Shown: positions 1 to 9,097, numbered from the stretch's first letter. The stretch: 37,276 bases of DNA from an uncultured Collinsella sp. (GCA_902465105.1 CABQLM010000013.1:1-37276); one strand, 5' to 3'. Numbers and translations: made by a program. The notes: generated from the letters alone by a model not told the origin.

Positions 1-1
1 C

Positions 2-979
2 GACGAAACCTTTCGCAAGGAGATCTGGCCCCACCGTCCCATCACCGACATCTGGGGCATCGGCCCCGGCGTGGCAGCCCGACTCGAAAAGTATGGCGTC
101 TACGACCTGATGGGCGTCGCCGCACTCGACGAAAACCTGCTTTACGACGAACTCGGCGTCAATGCCGAATATCTCATCGACCACGCCTTCGGGCGCGAGC
201 CGACAACCATCGCCGATATCCAAGCCTATCGCCCGCAGGCAACCTCAACAACCACAGGGCAAGTGTTATCGAAAGGCTATGCCTACGAGCAGGCCTACAC
301 CGTCTTGCGCGAGATGGTCGACAACGCCGTGTTGGACTTAGTCGATAAGCACGTGGTGTGCGACAGCATCTCGCTCTTTGTAGGCTACGCGAGCGAGCGC
401 GCCGACATACGCCGGCTCGACGCCAGCGGCACAGCGCAGTATGTGGACGGATGCGGGCACCTGCGCTCGAGCACGTCGAGCATCGAGCCCCCCGCAACCG
501 CCGGCCCCGAGCTCGCACCCCGTGCGCCCAAGCCCGTCCAGCGCGATGACGAGCGACACCGCCTGGTGCGCGAGGCGCAGGCAATCGATGGCATCTTTGT
601 GGGAGAGCATGGCGGCAAACCGCGCGGTGGCTATGCCGCGCTCTTCGCGCACTCCAACGCTTCGCGAAAGCTACCCGAGCGCACCAATTCGTTTAAGAAG
701 ATCATGGGCTATTTCGATGAGCTCTGGGCGCAGACTGTCGATCCCAAACGACCAGTCAAGCGCATCAACCTGGGATTTGGCAACCTCATGCCCGAGGAAT
801 TTACCACTATCGACCTGTTCAGCGATGTTAAGGCCGATGAGCGCGAGCGCGACCTGGCGCGCGCCGTCCTGGCCGTGAAGGGCAAGTACGGCAAGAACGC
901 GCTCGTCAAGGGATTAAGCTTCACCGCCGGCGCCACCGCACGCGAACGCAACGATCAGGTAGGAGGACATCGTGCCTAA
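2..979 (+). CDS. Y-family DNA polymerase (UmuC/DinB-type), 3' part
   Basis: The gene enters from the left edge; the reading frame is open from base 2, so the catalytic palm lies outside the window. The visible part begins just before a helix-hairpin-helix motif (ITDIWGIGPGVAARL), which in Y-family translesion polymerases binds DNA after the palm. It continues through the little-finger region typical of UmuC/ImpB-like proteins (segment around VLSKGYAYEQAYTVLREMVD). The next gene is a YolD-like protein whose GTG start lies inside the end of this gene, an arrangement well known for UmuC-like polymerases of Gram-positive bacteria. Expected role: error-prone synthesis past DNA lesions. The GTG at 71 is an internal valine codon, not a start. 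The family is clear; the exact subfamily (Pol IV or Pol V-like) cannot be decided without the N-terminus. Confidence 0.9.
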   Translation, partial: DETFRKEIWPHRPITDIWGIGPGVAARLEKYGVYDLMGVAALDENLLYDELGVNAEYLIDHAFGREPTTIADIQAYRPQATSTTTGQVLSKGYAYEQAYTVLREMVDNAVLDLVDKHVVCDSISLFVGYASERADIRRLDASGTAQYVDGCGHLRSSTSSIEPPATAGPELAPRAPKPVQRDDERHRLVREAQAIDGIFVGEHGGKPRGGYAALFAHSNASRKLPERTNSFKKIMGYFDELWAQTVDPKRPVKRINLGFGNLMPEEFTTIDLFSDVKADERERDLARAVLAVKGKYGKNALVKGLSFTAGATARERNDQVGGHRA

Positions 980-1397
980 GTCCCAACAACAGCCGATGCG
1001 GCCACCGACGCCTTTTGAACGTCTAGCGGACCCCGAGGGAAGACGTCGTTCCGCCGACCCCAAGCTCACCGCTAACGGCGCCGTCCGTGCCGGCCGGGCC
1101 GCGCAGTTTATGCCCTTTGCCGCCCTCACGGGATACTACGAGCTCGTTCGCAAACAAGAAATCACCGTCGAACCAAAATGCGAGCTCACGGAAGAAAAAG
1201 CCCTCGAGCTTTCGAAAAAGCTCGAGGACCTCAAACGCGGCGACCTGGTGCGCGTCACCTATTACGATACGTACGGCTATCGCGCTCGCACGGGCATCCT
1301 CGACGAGGTGCTCCCCGCCTTCAAGCTCCTCAAGCTCAAAGACATCGCCATCGACTTCGACGACATCCAAGACATTGAGCTACGCGGACGAGCCTAG
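972..1397 (+). CDS. YolD-like family protein
   Basis: A 141-residue protein starting at GTG 972 behind a near-perfect Shine-Dalgarno site (AGGAGG at 961-966). It overlaps the end of the polymerase gene by 8 bases, so the two are translationally coupled. The middle holds the family pattern: a short RAAQFMPFAALTGYYELV segment, then an acidic/basic helix and a C-terminal small beta region (VRVTYYDTYGYRARTGILDEV). YolD-like proteins are habitually encoded next to UmuC-type polymerases and are thought to be partners or regulators of the polymerase in the SOS response; their biochemical role is not settled. No LexA box is visible in the window because the promoter lies upstream of the left edge. 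Confidence 0.88.
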   Translation: MPKSQQQPMRPPTPFERLADPEGRRRSADPKLTANGAVRAGRAAQFMPFAALTGYYELVRKQEITVEPKCELTEEKALELSKKLEDLKRGDLVRVTYYDTYGYRARTGILDEVLPAFKLLKLKDIAIDFDDIQDIELRGRA

Positions 1398-1423
1398 CCA
1401 AGGAAGCGCATCCAAGGCAAGGC

Positions 1424-1807
1424 CTACAGCGTCATGACGTAGTAGCCCGCGTCTTTCACGGCCGTCTCGAGGACACCGCGGTCAACCGGCTGTTTAGAGC
1501 GCACACGTGCCGTGTGATCCGCATACGTCACCGTTGCCCACACGCCATCCAGCGCATTGAGGGCATTGGCTACGTTCTGAGCGCAGCCGTCACAGCTCAT
1601 GCCGCCGATGAGCAACTCATCGCTATAGGGATAGTGTGACGCATCGGTATCCACCACAACAACCTTTTTGGCCTTCTTGCCGCTCGCACCATCGCTGCAG
1701 CAACTCTTCCCGTGTGTCGAAGCGGCTATGCGACGCAGTCCAAAAAACATACCGACGGCAATGACGGCCAGCACGATGAGATTCGAAGGGTTGAGCAAGT
1801 CACTCAT
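1424..1807 (-). CDS. membrane-anchored heavy-metal-associated (HMA) domain protein
   Basis: A 127-residue protein. The ATG at 1807 was chosen because AAAGGGGA lies just upstream; a TTG at 1822 lies inside that ribosome site and is rejected. Residues about 8-25 form one hydrophobic membrane segment, followed by a cysteine pair (KSCCSDG), a lysine-rich stretch, and a C-terminal ferredoxin-like HMA domain with the metal-binding motif GGMSCDGCAQNV. HMA domains with CxxC bind Cu(I) or similar soft metals and pass them to P-type ATPases; no ATPase gene is adjacent. The protein may be a membrane-tethered copper chaperone or a small metal sensor-buffer. A palindrome resembling a copper repressor operator sits in its promoter and supports a copper role. 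The metal identity is inferred. Confidence 0.85.
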   Translation of the reverse strand: MSDLLNPSNLIVLAVIAVGMFFGLRRIAASTHGKSCCSDGASGKKAKKVVVVDTDASHYPYSDELLIGGMSCDGCAQNVANALNALDGVWATVTYADHTARVRSKQPVDRGVLETAVKDAGYYVMTL

Positions 1808-1836
1808 GCGTTCCCCTTTCAAGTAGCACTATCTAG

Positions 1837-1856
1837 ATACCCCCATGGGGTGTCCC
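1837..1856 (-). promoter_or_regulatory. copper-type operator palindrome
   Basis: The sequence ATACCCCCATGGGGTGTCCC holds the perfect palindrome CCCCATGGGG (1841-1850) within the pattern expected of CsoR-type copper operators (TACCCC-n-GGGGTA). It lies just downstream of the proposed -10 of the HMA gene, where a bound repressor would block transcription. No csoR or copY gene is in the window. Confidence 0.5.
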
Positions 1857-1858
1857 TA

Positions 1859-1889
1859 TCTTAAACCAAAATCATGTCTGTTCGGTCAA
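1859..1889 (-). promoter_or_regulatory. promoter of the HMA protein gene
   Basis: On the minus strand a TTGACC -35 box (1889-1884) is followed after 18-19 bases by a TTAAGAT -10 region (1865-1859). The operator palindrome begins a few bases downstream. Confidence 0.5.
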
Positions 1890-1915
1890 TTAGTTTCCCT
1901 ATTCAAACTTTTTAG

Positions 1916-1943
1916 TTGACCAAAGCTTACTTTCGTGTATAAG
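1916..1943 (+). promoter_or_regulatory. promoter of the DUF3793/flavodoxin pair
   Basis: TTGACC (1916-1921), a 16-base spacer and TATAAG (1938-1943). The downstream leader contains CCTAGGCTAAC (about 1948-1958), which shares its core with actinobacterial iron-repressor (IdeR/DtxR) boxes but matches the full 19-base consensus poorly. Confidence 0.55.
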
Positions 1944-1981
1944 TTTTCCTAGGCTAACAGTTTAGATCCGTAAGGAGCGCC

Positions 1982-2686
1982 GTGACTCGAACCATAGACA
2001 TCCCAACGTTTCAGGCAGCAGTCGTGCGCAACTGCTCTCCCACGCTCGCGGGCATCAAGCCGGCATCGCTCTTTACCTATCCAGGCACCTACGCCCACGG
2101 GGACGGCTCGACCGCAACCGAAACAATCGCAGAACGCCGAGCACGCCTGCTCAACGTTATCGCCCAGTGTAATCGCGAGCTTGACCCGCTCGGCATCCAC
2201 CTGAGTGTTTTAGTCTGGCGGCCCTGCGGAGCACTCGTGTACGTGTACCGAGCCAAAAGCCTCACCACCTATTTCGCAGACCCTCGCGCCCAAACAGCGC
2301 TCGCCTCGGAAGGCTACGACACGAGAGACCTTTCGACATGCCTTGTGCATTTGGCATCACGCATCACGCTCGCGAGCAATAACGTCGCGGAATGCGCCTG
2401 TAGCCAGACTCGATGCGCACTACCCCAGCAAGCTAGCTGCAGCAACGACTGCACCTGCGAGTTTCCGCACGAAATAGGCTACTTCCTTGGATATCCCTAC
2501 GACGACGTGCACGAGTTTATCGTCCAGCGCGGCGAGAACTACAAGGTCTTTGGAGCTTGGAAGGTCTACACGAATGTCGAGCAAGCGCTTGCGACGTTTG
2601 ACGCCTACCGTGCTTGCACTCAATACCTCACCTTTGTCTATCAGCAGGGCTGCAGCTTGGCGCAACTTGCCCAGGCAACCCGATAG
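1982..2686 (+). CDS. DUF3793 family protein
   Basis: A 234-residue cytoplasmic protein starting at GTG 1982 behind TAAGGAG. The pattern fits DUF3793: a CSPTLAGIKPASLF opening, an HLSVLVWRPCGALVYVYR strand, and the C-terminal FPHEIGYFLGYPYDDVHEFI followed by a cysteine-rich, helical end. The central insert (about residues 138-160) has seven cysteines (ECACSQTRCALPQQASCSND and onward), which could bind metal or an Fe-S cluster. No catalytic residues are known for the family. It sits 46 bases upstream of a flavodoxin gene on the same strand, and the two are probably one transcript. Linked flavodoxin and the iron-box-like leader suggest a part in iron-limited redox metabolism, which is inference. 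Confidence 0.8.
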   Translation: MTRTIDIPTFQAAVVRNCSPTLAGIKPASLFTYPGTYAHGDGSTATETIAERRARLLNVIAQCNRELDPLGIHLSVLVWRPCGALVYVYRAKSLTTYFADPRAQTALASEGYDTRDLSTCLVHLASRITLASNNVAECACSQTRCALPQQASCSNDCTCEFPHEIGYFLGYPYDDVHEFIVQRGENYKVFGAWKVYTNVEQALATFDAYRACTQYLTFVYQQGCSLAQLAQATR

Positions 2687-2732
2687 AGCATACAAAACGC
2701 GGTCGCACGCCGCACAACCGAAAGGAAAACGT

Positions 2733-3152
2733 ATGAGCAAGATCGCCGTCGTCTATTGGAGCGGTACAGGCAACACCGAGGCCATGGCAAACCTCGTTGC
2801 AGAGGGCGCGACGTCAGCCGGCGCCGAGGCAGAGGTCATCCCCTGCGCCGACTTCTCTGCCGACAAGGCTGCCGAATATGATGCCTTCGCCTTCGGCTGC
2901 CCCGCCATGGGTTCCGAGGAGCTTGAATACGATGAGTTCCAGCCCATGTGGGATGAGGTCAAGGAAGCCCTCGGTGACAAGAAGGTCGTCCTCTTTGGTT
3001 CCTATTCGTGGGCCGAGGGCGAGTGGATGGACAACTGGAAGGCCGACGCCGACGAGGCAGGCGTCAACGTGGTCGATTCCGTCATCTGCTACGACGCACC
3101 CGACGATGAGGGCGAGGCGGCCTGCAAGGCCCTGGGAGCGGAGCTGGCATAA
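2733..3152 (+). CDS. flavodoxin
   Basis: A 139-residue short-chain flavodoxin. The ATG at 2733 follows AAAGGAAAAC at good spacing. The N-terminus carries the FMN phosphate-binding loop (VVYWSGTGNTEAMA, residues about 6-19). The aromatic/loop positions around GSYSWAEGEW and the C-terminal helix complete the usual alpha/beta fold, and the length is normal for the family. Flavodoxins carry one or two electrons in place of ferredoxin, for example for pyruvate oxidoreductases or radical enzymes, and are typically raised when iron is short. It is the second gene after DUF3793, and a strong hairpin follows it. Confidence 0.95.
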   Translation: MSKIAVVYWSGTGNTEAMANLVAEGATSAGAEAEVIPCADFSADKAAEYDAFAFGCPAMGSEELEYDEFQPMWDEVKEALGDKKVVLFGSYSWAEGEWMDNWKADADEAGVNVVDSVICYDAPDDEGEAACKALGAELA

Positions 3153-3182
3153 ACCACCCGTTGACGCGACAGATGCAACGCA

Positions 3183-3217
3183 AACGGGCTCCGGGTCGTC
3201 TTAACCCGGAGCCCGTT
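3183..3217 (+). terminator. hairpin terminator after flavodoxin gene
   Basis: A perfect 14-base-pair stem (AACGGGCTCCGGGT / ACCCGGAGCCCGTT) with a 7-base loop, 30 bases after the flavodoxin stop. The following T-tract is weak. The hairpin may serve both this gene and the convergent surface-protein gene. Confidence 0.75.
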
Positions 3218-3291
3218 CATCTATAAAGCCACGACACGAACGGCACAACTCACCCGCGTATCAAACGACGGACGTTACAGGCATCGAGTCG

Positions 3292-6200
3292 CTATGCGTT
3301 CTTACGGGAGCGCACATACCACGCACCAATAGCCGCAAGGCACACGATACCGACAGCAACACCGGTAACAGCGACCGGATTAACGCCGTCTCGTCCATCC
3401 AAAGCACCCTTGCGTGATGCGGCAGCAGCAGACGTCGTTTTCGAACCGGAAGACTCGTCAGAGCCGGACTTCTTATCGGACTCGCCCTTGTTGGCATCCA
3501 CATTCTGCGGCATCTCCGACTTCGAGCCATCCTGCTTATCGCCGGAGCCATCGCCCTTCTGCGAACCGGTCGGCATGACCGCGGGCGTCGGATTCTTCGT
3601 CGGGACCGTAGGAACGGGCACCTCGGGCGTCACGGGTTTTTTCGAGCCGCCCGGTTCGACGACACCGGCTTTTACGCCGCCGATCTTGGACCAGTTCACA
3701 CCGGACCCTGCGGACTTATAGGCCGAAAGGGCTCGTAAGGCCTGTACCGTCGCAAGCGCGTTGGCATTGCCGGGCTTACCGTCGGATCCCATAGTATGGG
3801 CGTAGCCCTTGCCGTCGGCAACCTCGTAGGCGCAGATTGCGGCAATCAGGCTATTCGCACCCGTTGCAAAACCGTTCTTGCTATTTACGGGATCCTTGCC
3901 AAGAGCCATAAGAGCGAGCAGTACCTGGGCATTAGACTCGACGGACCCAAAATCGCAAAGGCCGTTCATCTGGCCCCTAAGGAAGCCGAGCGCATTGTCG
4001 ACAGCAGATGCAACAGAAGGTTGGCCATTCGAGGCCGGGGCGACGGCACACGCGTCATCATCGACATAGGGTGCAAGCGCCTGAAGTGCCATAGCGGTCA
4101 TATCGACGTTGCTCGCACCGCCCGCATCGATGGTGAAACCGCCGTCGGGATTCTGGAACGAAAGCAGCGCGCAAACAAGCTGAGCACGCGTCCAAGAAGA
4201 GCCGGACGCACGCAACGCCTCATTCGAAATACCCGCCTCGTCAAGGGCAATCAGCGCATAGACCACGTTGTTCGCCGAAGCCACAAGATCTTCGTGAGAG
4301 CAAATGTCAGCAATGAGATTTACGCCATCGAAAGAGGTGATATCCTCGCCAAGCGCGGTTAGTGCAAGCGCAACTCGCTCGCAATCAGTCACCTTGGCGG
4401 TGTTGCCCGACCACTCGGCCTTATGAACGGTAAGGGACTTCTTGTAATTCGCAATAAGTGCGTCGTCAATCTTGCGCCCCGACGTCGCGAAGGCGTAAAT
4501 CTCCCATTCTTGACCATAGGTGTACGCATCGATCGTACGGTTGACGTCAAAGTACTTGGCAGCGGAAAGGGCACCTTCGTCGGCCTTTGCCTCGTTATCC
4601 GGCGAGGCAACGATTCCGTCAACCGTAATCTCAAAGGAGATGGCCTGGGCACCAGCAGTCTGATCGATCGGCGTACCGGTCACCGTATAGGTACCGGCCT
4701 TGTTCGCCGTCAGGACATAGGCGCCGCTCGCCACAAACAAGCCGTCGTCAGGAGCACCGTCAACGTGCTTCCAATCACCAAGAGCGCGTCGGTCGATACT
4801 CGCGGCATCCGAGGCATCCCGACCCTCCTCGGTCGTCACACTCCATTTCATACCGGGCTCGGAAACACTCCAGCCCTCGGCATCGTTCTCACCCGTATAA
4901 CTCAGGTTGAGTTCGACGGTCTTACCGGCCTTAACGGACGCGGGGACATTTGTGATTGTCACCGATTTCAGTGGGTTCCGGTACGCGTAGGTAACCTCTC
5001 GCTTACCCGAGGAGATGACGCTGCCGTCCTGGTTTTCGACCGTCGCCTCAAACGTCGTCTTACCGGCCTTATACGGCGTAAAGCCAATCTCGCCACTCGC
5101 AGTGTACTCGGCAACCGAAGAATCACTCGAAGTGACCGTGTAGCACGCGCGATCACTCGCGTTTTCGGGTCCCACAACCGGCGCAGCCTTATCGGTCAGG
5201 AAGGCGCCTTTGGCAAGCGGATTGCGACCGTGCAGATAGACAGTCTCGCCGTCCTCGTTATAGCCGAGCGAGACGCTCGTCGCCGGCACATAGCTCGACG
5301 TGACCGTCACGCTCTTGGAGGCGATATCGAGATTTGCGCGTGAAGATACCCGAATCGTGGCCTCGCCCGGCTTCTTAAAATAAAAGCAGGCGGATCCGGG
5401 ATTGGAGTAAAGTACGTTCGCAGGCGTGCCGGCAAAGCGAAAACGCGCATAGGAAACAGAAGTGTACTCGCCCTCGGCGGCATCGGTGTAATGAACACGG
5501 ATTTCAAGATTCTTGACCTCGGAACCCGCAACCGCAATAGCGCCGCCCGTCACGTTTGCGCCGTTATACCAAATCTGAAAATCATCGATCGGTTTGGACA
5601 CCGCCTTGACCACAACGGTCGCGACGTTCTCGGTAGTGCCGTCGTCCTTGTGGAGTGTGGCGGTTACCGTACCTACGGCGTCGTTATACACGTGCAACAG
5701 GCCCGTTTCCTCGTTAACGGCGATATCACCCCTGTTGGCATCTGGGGTACCCCAGGTCACCTTGGCATCCTTGGGCAGGCCATCGAGCTCAAGCGTGCCC
5801 GAAACGCAGGCGGCACCGTTCTCGCCCACCACAACGTCGTCGGGAGACGGGCAGAGCACACCATCGGCAGCAGTTACGGTCTTGCCGGTACGGGCAGACG
5901 TGAACTTCACCTCGTACTTATTGCTTGCGGTAGGGCCCTCGGAAGACTCGTAGTCTAGATTCTCACCGAAGTGCGGAAAGCCATCAGGACCCATACCCCA
6001 CACGCTACCGTTTTCACCACGATTGACGTTGAGGTTTTCGACAAAGGTCGCCGTCTTCATGTCATCGGTATCGACAGCATAGGAGTTAACGAGCGCGTCC
6101 GCGGGAAAGACGACCTTGTTGGTAAGGCCCTCCTGCCAGTACGTATTGATGAGCCGTCCGGAGTCGTAGCTCGCAAAGAGCACGCCGCCGGTCGAAGCGG

Positions 6201-7812
6201 CGGTGGACATGCAATTGGAGATCACGCCGCCCTTGAGTGTACGGCCAAAGCCAGCAACGCCCTTACCCGTAACGGACGTGGAGCAATTAATGACAGAGCC
6301 CTTTACCTGATTGCCAAGCGGACCAAACGACTTGCCGTCCATGGCCTGTTTGAGCTCACCGGCAAAAGAGACATTCTGGATGACGCCGGTGGAGCCAACG
6401 CTCTCAAACAGAGACTTAACGCCTCCCTTGTTGTCAAAGGTAATAGTGTGGCCCTGTCCGTCAAACGTGCAATTGAGCTCGCCTGTGGGTCCGAAGAACC
6501 ATGCGTCATCAATCACAATGTCGCTATCGAGCACATAGTAGTTGCTCGCATCCTTGACGTTCATAGACACGAAGTCATCCTGCGACGAGATGTGCTTGAC
6601 GCTCTCCGGCTGGGCGACGGGAGCCATCGGCTTCTTTTTCTCAAGCGCATCCGAGGCATCCTTGAGCGTCTTGACCGCCGCATTTACATCGGACTGAGAT
6701 GCATCGTCGTTATCGTTGACGATTTTGGCATTAGCAAGAGCAGCGATAAAGGCGGACCAGGAATCCGTTGTGTAGTCTGACTCGTTGAGTGCCTCGGCGG
6801 CCGTGATAGCCGCGACGAGCGCGTCCTTATTGACAACGACGGGGGCAGAGCCGCTCACAAGCAAGGGCAGGCCACCGTTGGACACCCAGGAAAAGCCAGT
6901 CGACGGCACATCGGTATTGAGCACGTCGAGTGATTCAGCAGAAGAGAGGTCGGCGGCTTTAGCCGCGTTTCCCTTGTTAAAGCCGCTAGGGTTGTTCATC
7001 TCGGCAGGCGAAAAACCTACGGTATATAGGCAGTTCGACAGCGATCCGGCCTGAGCCTCACCGACCAGGCCACCGTTCATCTCAACGCCTGAGCCGGCAA
7101 AATAGGAATTGACGATCTTTCCGGACGTCATACCGCCGACCAGGCCACCGGCACAGCCCAACCAGCCGCTAAGGTTCACACTCGCCGTGGACCAGCACAT
7201 CTGGATGGTGCCAGAAAGTTTCATGGCAATGGAGCCCACATTGTCGGTGCTCGAGACAGAGCCTGTCACGCCCAGGTTCTGAATCGAGCCGGTCACATTA
7301 TTCGCAACGGCCTTGCCGTTAATGGTGACCGTATGGCCCTGGCCATCCAGGGTGCCGCCAACAGTCTCAATCTGCTGGTCAGCGCCCATCGAAATATTCG
7401 CGCCGAGCTTGACGGTCGCACCCGCCTCAATGGTCTCAGGCATATCGGCCGCATCATTGACGACCAACGTCTCGCCCGAGCGCACTACCTTGGCGAAAGA
7501 ACCTGCTTCTTCGATTTGTGCAGCCGGAACCGTTTCCTCGGACGCAATAGACCGCACGGCAACACCGGAGCTTTCCTGTTCCTGTGTGCTGCCGCCATCT
7601 GCCATGCCGGTTTCAGCGTCGGCAGAAGGCTCACCTTCATCATGACTGCCCTGCCCAGCATCGCCCGCCGCGGTGACCTGATCTGCCGCCGCGGCTACGC
7701 CCGTGCTCACCTCCTCGGCAAACGCGGTCATTCCCGTGCTCGAACTGGCAAAGATAAACGCCATGAGCACGACGAAGAATTTCCTCGTACCTGTTCGGAT
7801 GTTGTTGAGCAT
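3292..7812 (-). CDS. large surface protein with alpha/alpha-toroid (B12-carrier-like) domain, cobalamin-riboswitch controlled
   Basis: A 1506-residue exported protein. The ATG at 7812 follows AAGGGGGAAAGG and begins a signal peptide (hydrophobic about 12-25, cut near TAFA-EE). Domains in order: a GLUG/beta-helix-like region (about 110-310; GGLVGG, NGGLVGEAQ); a FIVAR-like helical domain (about 320-385); a second beta-helix-like region (about 400-610; FDGQGHTITF); several Ig-like domains (about 630-1060); an alpha-helical repeat domain (about 1085-1375) with QNPDGGF, VDMTAMALQALAPY and SNAQVLLALMALG; a Lys/Ser/Pro-rich linker; and a C-terminal membrane helix with a positive tail. No LPxTG is seen. 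The helical domain has the prenyltransferase/terpene-cyclase-like toroid shape shared by eukaryotic intrinsic factor and transcobalamin. With the cobalamin riboswitch upstream, a surface B12-binding role is my inference. The 130-residue extension to 8202 would translate the riboswitch and is rejected. Confidence 0.85.
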   Translation of the reverse strand: MLNNIRTGTRKFFVVLMAFIFASSSTGMTAFAEEVSTGVAAAADQVTAAGDAGQGSHDEGEPSADAETGMADGGSTQEQESSGVAVRSIASEETVPAAQIEEAGSFAKVVRSGETLVVNDAADMPETIEAGATVKLGANISMGADQQIETVGGTLDGQGHTVTINGKAVANNVTGSIQNLGVTGSVSSTDNVGSIAMKLSGTIQMCWSTASVNLSGWLGCAGGLVGGMTSGKIVNSYFAGSGVEMNGGLVGEAQAGSLSNCLYTVGFSPAEMNNPSGFNKGNAAKAADLSSAESLDVLNTDVPSTGFSWVSNGGLPLLVSGSAPVVVNKDALVAAITAAEALNESDYTTDSWSAFIAALANAKIVNDNDDASQSDVNAAVKTLKDASDALEKKKPMAPVAQPESVKHISSQDDFVSMNVKDASNYYVLDSDIVIDDAWFFGPTGELNCTFDGQGHTITFDNKGGVKSLFESVGSTGVIQNVSFAGELKQAMDGKSFGPLGNQVKGSVINCSTSVTGKGVAGFGRTLKGGVISNCMSTAASTGGVLFASYDSGRLINTYWQEGLTNKVVFPADALVNSYAVDTDDMKTATFVENLNVNRGENGSVWGMGPDGFPHFGENLDYESSEGPTASNKYEVKFTSARTGKTVTAADGVLCPSPDDVVVGENGAACVSGTLELDGLPKDAKVTWGTPDANRGDIAVNEETGLLHVYNDAVGTVTATLHKDDGTTENVATVVVKAVSKPIDDFQIWYNGANVTGGAIAVAGSEVKNLEIRVHYTDAAEGEYTSVSYARFRFAGTPANVLYSNPGSACFYFKKPGEATIRVSSRANLDIASKSVTVTSSYVPATSVSLGYNEDGETVYLHGRNPLAKGAFLTDKAAPVVGPENASDRACYTVTSSDSSVAEYTASGEIGFTPYKAGKTTFEATVENQDGSVISSGKREVTYAYRNPLKSVTITNVPASVKAGKTVELNLSYTGENDAEGWSVSEPGMKWSVTTEEGRDASDAASIDRRALGDWKHVDGAPDDGLFVASGAYVLTANKAGTYTVTGTPIDQTAGAQAISFEITVDGIVASPDNEAKADEGALSAAKYFDVNRTIDAYTYGQEWEIYAFATSGRKIDDALIANYKKSLTVHKAEWSGNTAKVTDCERVALALTALGEDITSFDGVNLIADICSHEDLVASANNVVYALIALDEAGISNEALRASGSSWTRAQLVCALLSFQNPDGGFTIDAGGASNVDMTAMALQALAPYVDDDACAVAPASNGQPSVASAVDNALGFLRGQMNGLCDFGSVESNAQVLLALMALGKDPVNSKNGFATGANSLIAAICAYEVADGKGYAHTMGSDGKPGNANALATVQALRALSAYKSAGSGVNWSKIGGVKAGVVEPGGSKKPVTPEVPVPTVPTKNPTPAVMPTGSQKGDGSGDKQDGSKSEMPQNVDANKGESDKKSGSDESSGSKTTSAAAASRKGALDGRDGVNPVAVTGVAVGIVCLAAIGAWYVRSRKNA

Positions 7813-8018
7813 CCTTTCCCCCTTGGTCTGGAAGATCACTACCCCAATAAGAATCGAGGCCGACCATGTAAAGGGAAACGGAGCACAGCAAAACGCCCGC
7901 ACCTGACAGCATGCGGCAATGCCCCCGCATCGCATACGGGATGCTTGGAGCAAATATGATGTCATCTTCTGCTCACCGGAATCCAGCGGCTCCCAAAAGA
8001 CCCTCGACACGAGAAGAC

Positions 8019-8130
8019 CGTGGGCAAGTAATCTGACTCGCGGGACAGCCCCGCACACAGTAACCGCCTTGTCTGGGATTCCCACCCAGTTCCCTTTTAT
8101 GCGCCAAGCGCACCCATGGTCCGGCTTCTT
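8019..8130 (-). promoter_or_regulatory. cobalamin riboswitch
   Basis: On the minus strand the leader reads, in order: GGACCATGGGTGC; the conserved AAAAGGGAACTGGGTGGGAA core with its ATCCCA partner; GGCGGTTACTGTG (the GCCACTG-like box); a GGGGCTGTCCC hairpin; and the closing GAGTCAGATTACTTGCC. This is the signature order of the cobalamin (B12 element) family. It looks compact, without the large peripheral extension of classical AdoCbl switches. It lies 207 bases upstream of the surface-protein start. I could not settle the expression platform: no clear intrinsic terminator with a T-tract is visible between 7813 and 8018, so control may be at translation or through another fold. Confidence 0.88.
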
Positions 8131-8145
8131 TTCAAACAGCATGTA

Positions 8146-8151
8146 ATTGTA
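8146..8151 (-). promoter_or_regulatory. -10 box upstream of the cobalamin riboswitch
   Basis: TACAAT on the minus strand, placing transcription start near 8139, directly before the riboswitch. No convincing -35 box is seen at 17 bases, so this is only a partial promoter. Confidence 0.35.
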
Positions 8152-8255
8152 TGGAAGACCAGGCAACGAGCGTCCGCCGATATCACGCACACATAACTTC
8201 ACCGAAAATGTGGTTGAAAATCCGCCAGGGCAACGACGAGACCTTTATCCGAAAT

Positions 8256-8291
8256 GCAAAACGGGGCCGCAGCATCATTGCCACGGCCCCG
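8256..8291 (-). terminator. terminator of the amino-acid ABC operon
   Basis: On the minus strand CGGGGCCG and CGGCCCCG (8-base-pair stem, 14-base loop) are followed by TTTTGCATTT. It lies 40 bases after the ATPase stop. Confidence 0.85.
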
Positions 8292-8332
8292 CCCGCTCAA
8301 GCAAACTCTCATTCCGAGACGCTGCTGATCAT

Positions 8333-9085
<753 letters not shown>

Positions 9086-9097
9086 AATAGAACCTCC

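Noticed and set aside
3292..3420. Sortase-type anchoring of the surface protein
   Set aside because: The C-terminus has a membrane helix and positive tail but no LPxTG-like motif that I can find.
3796..7959. Several long plus-strand frames opposite the surface-protein gene
   Set aside because: They are shadows of the GC-rich minus-strand gene with no ribosome sites or recognisable domains.
7813..8202. N-terminal extension of the large surface protein to 8202
   Set aside because: It would translate the cobalamin riboswitch; the ATG at 7812 has a strong ribosome site and starts a signal peptide.
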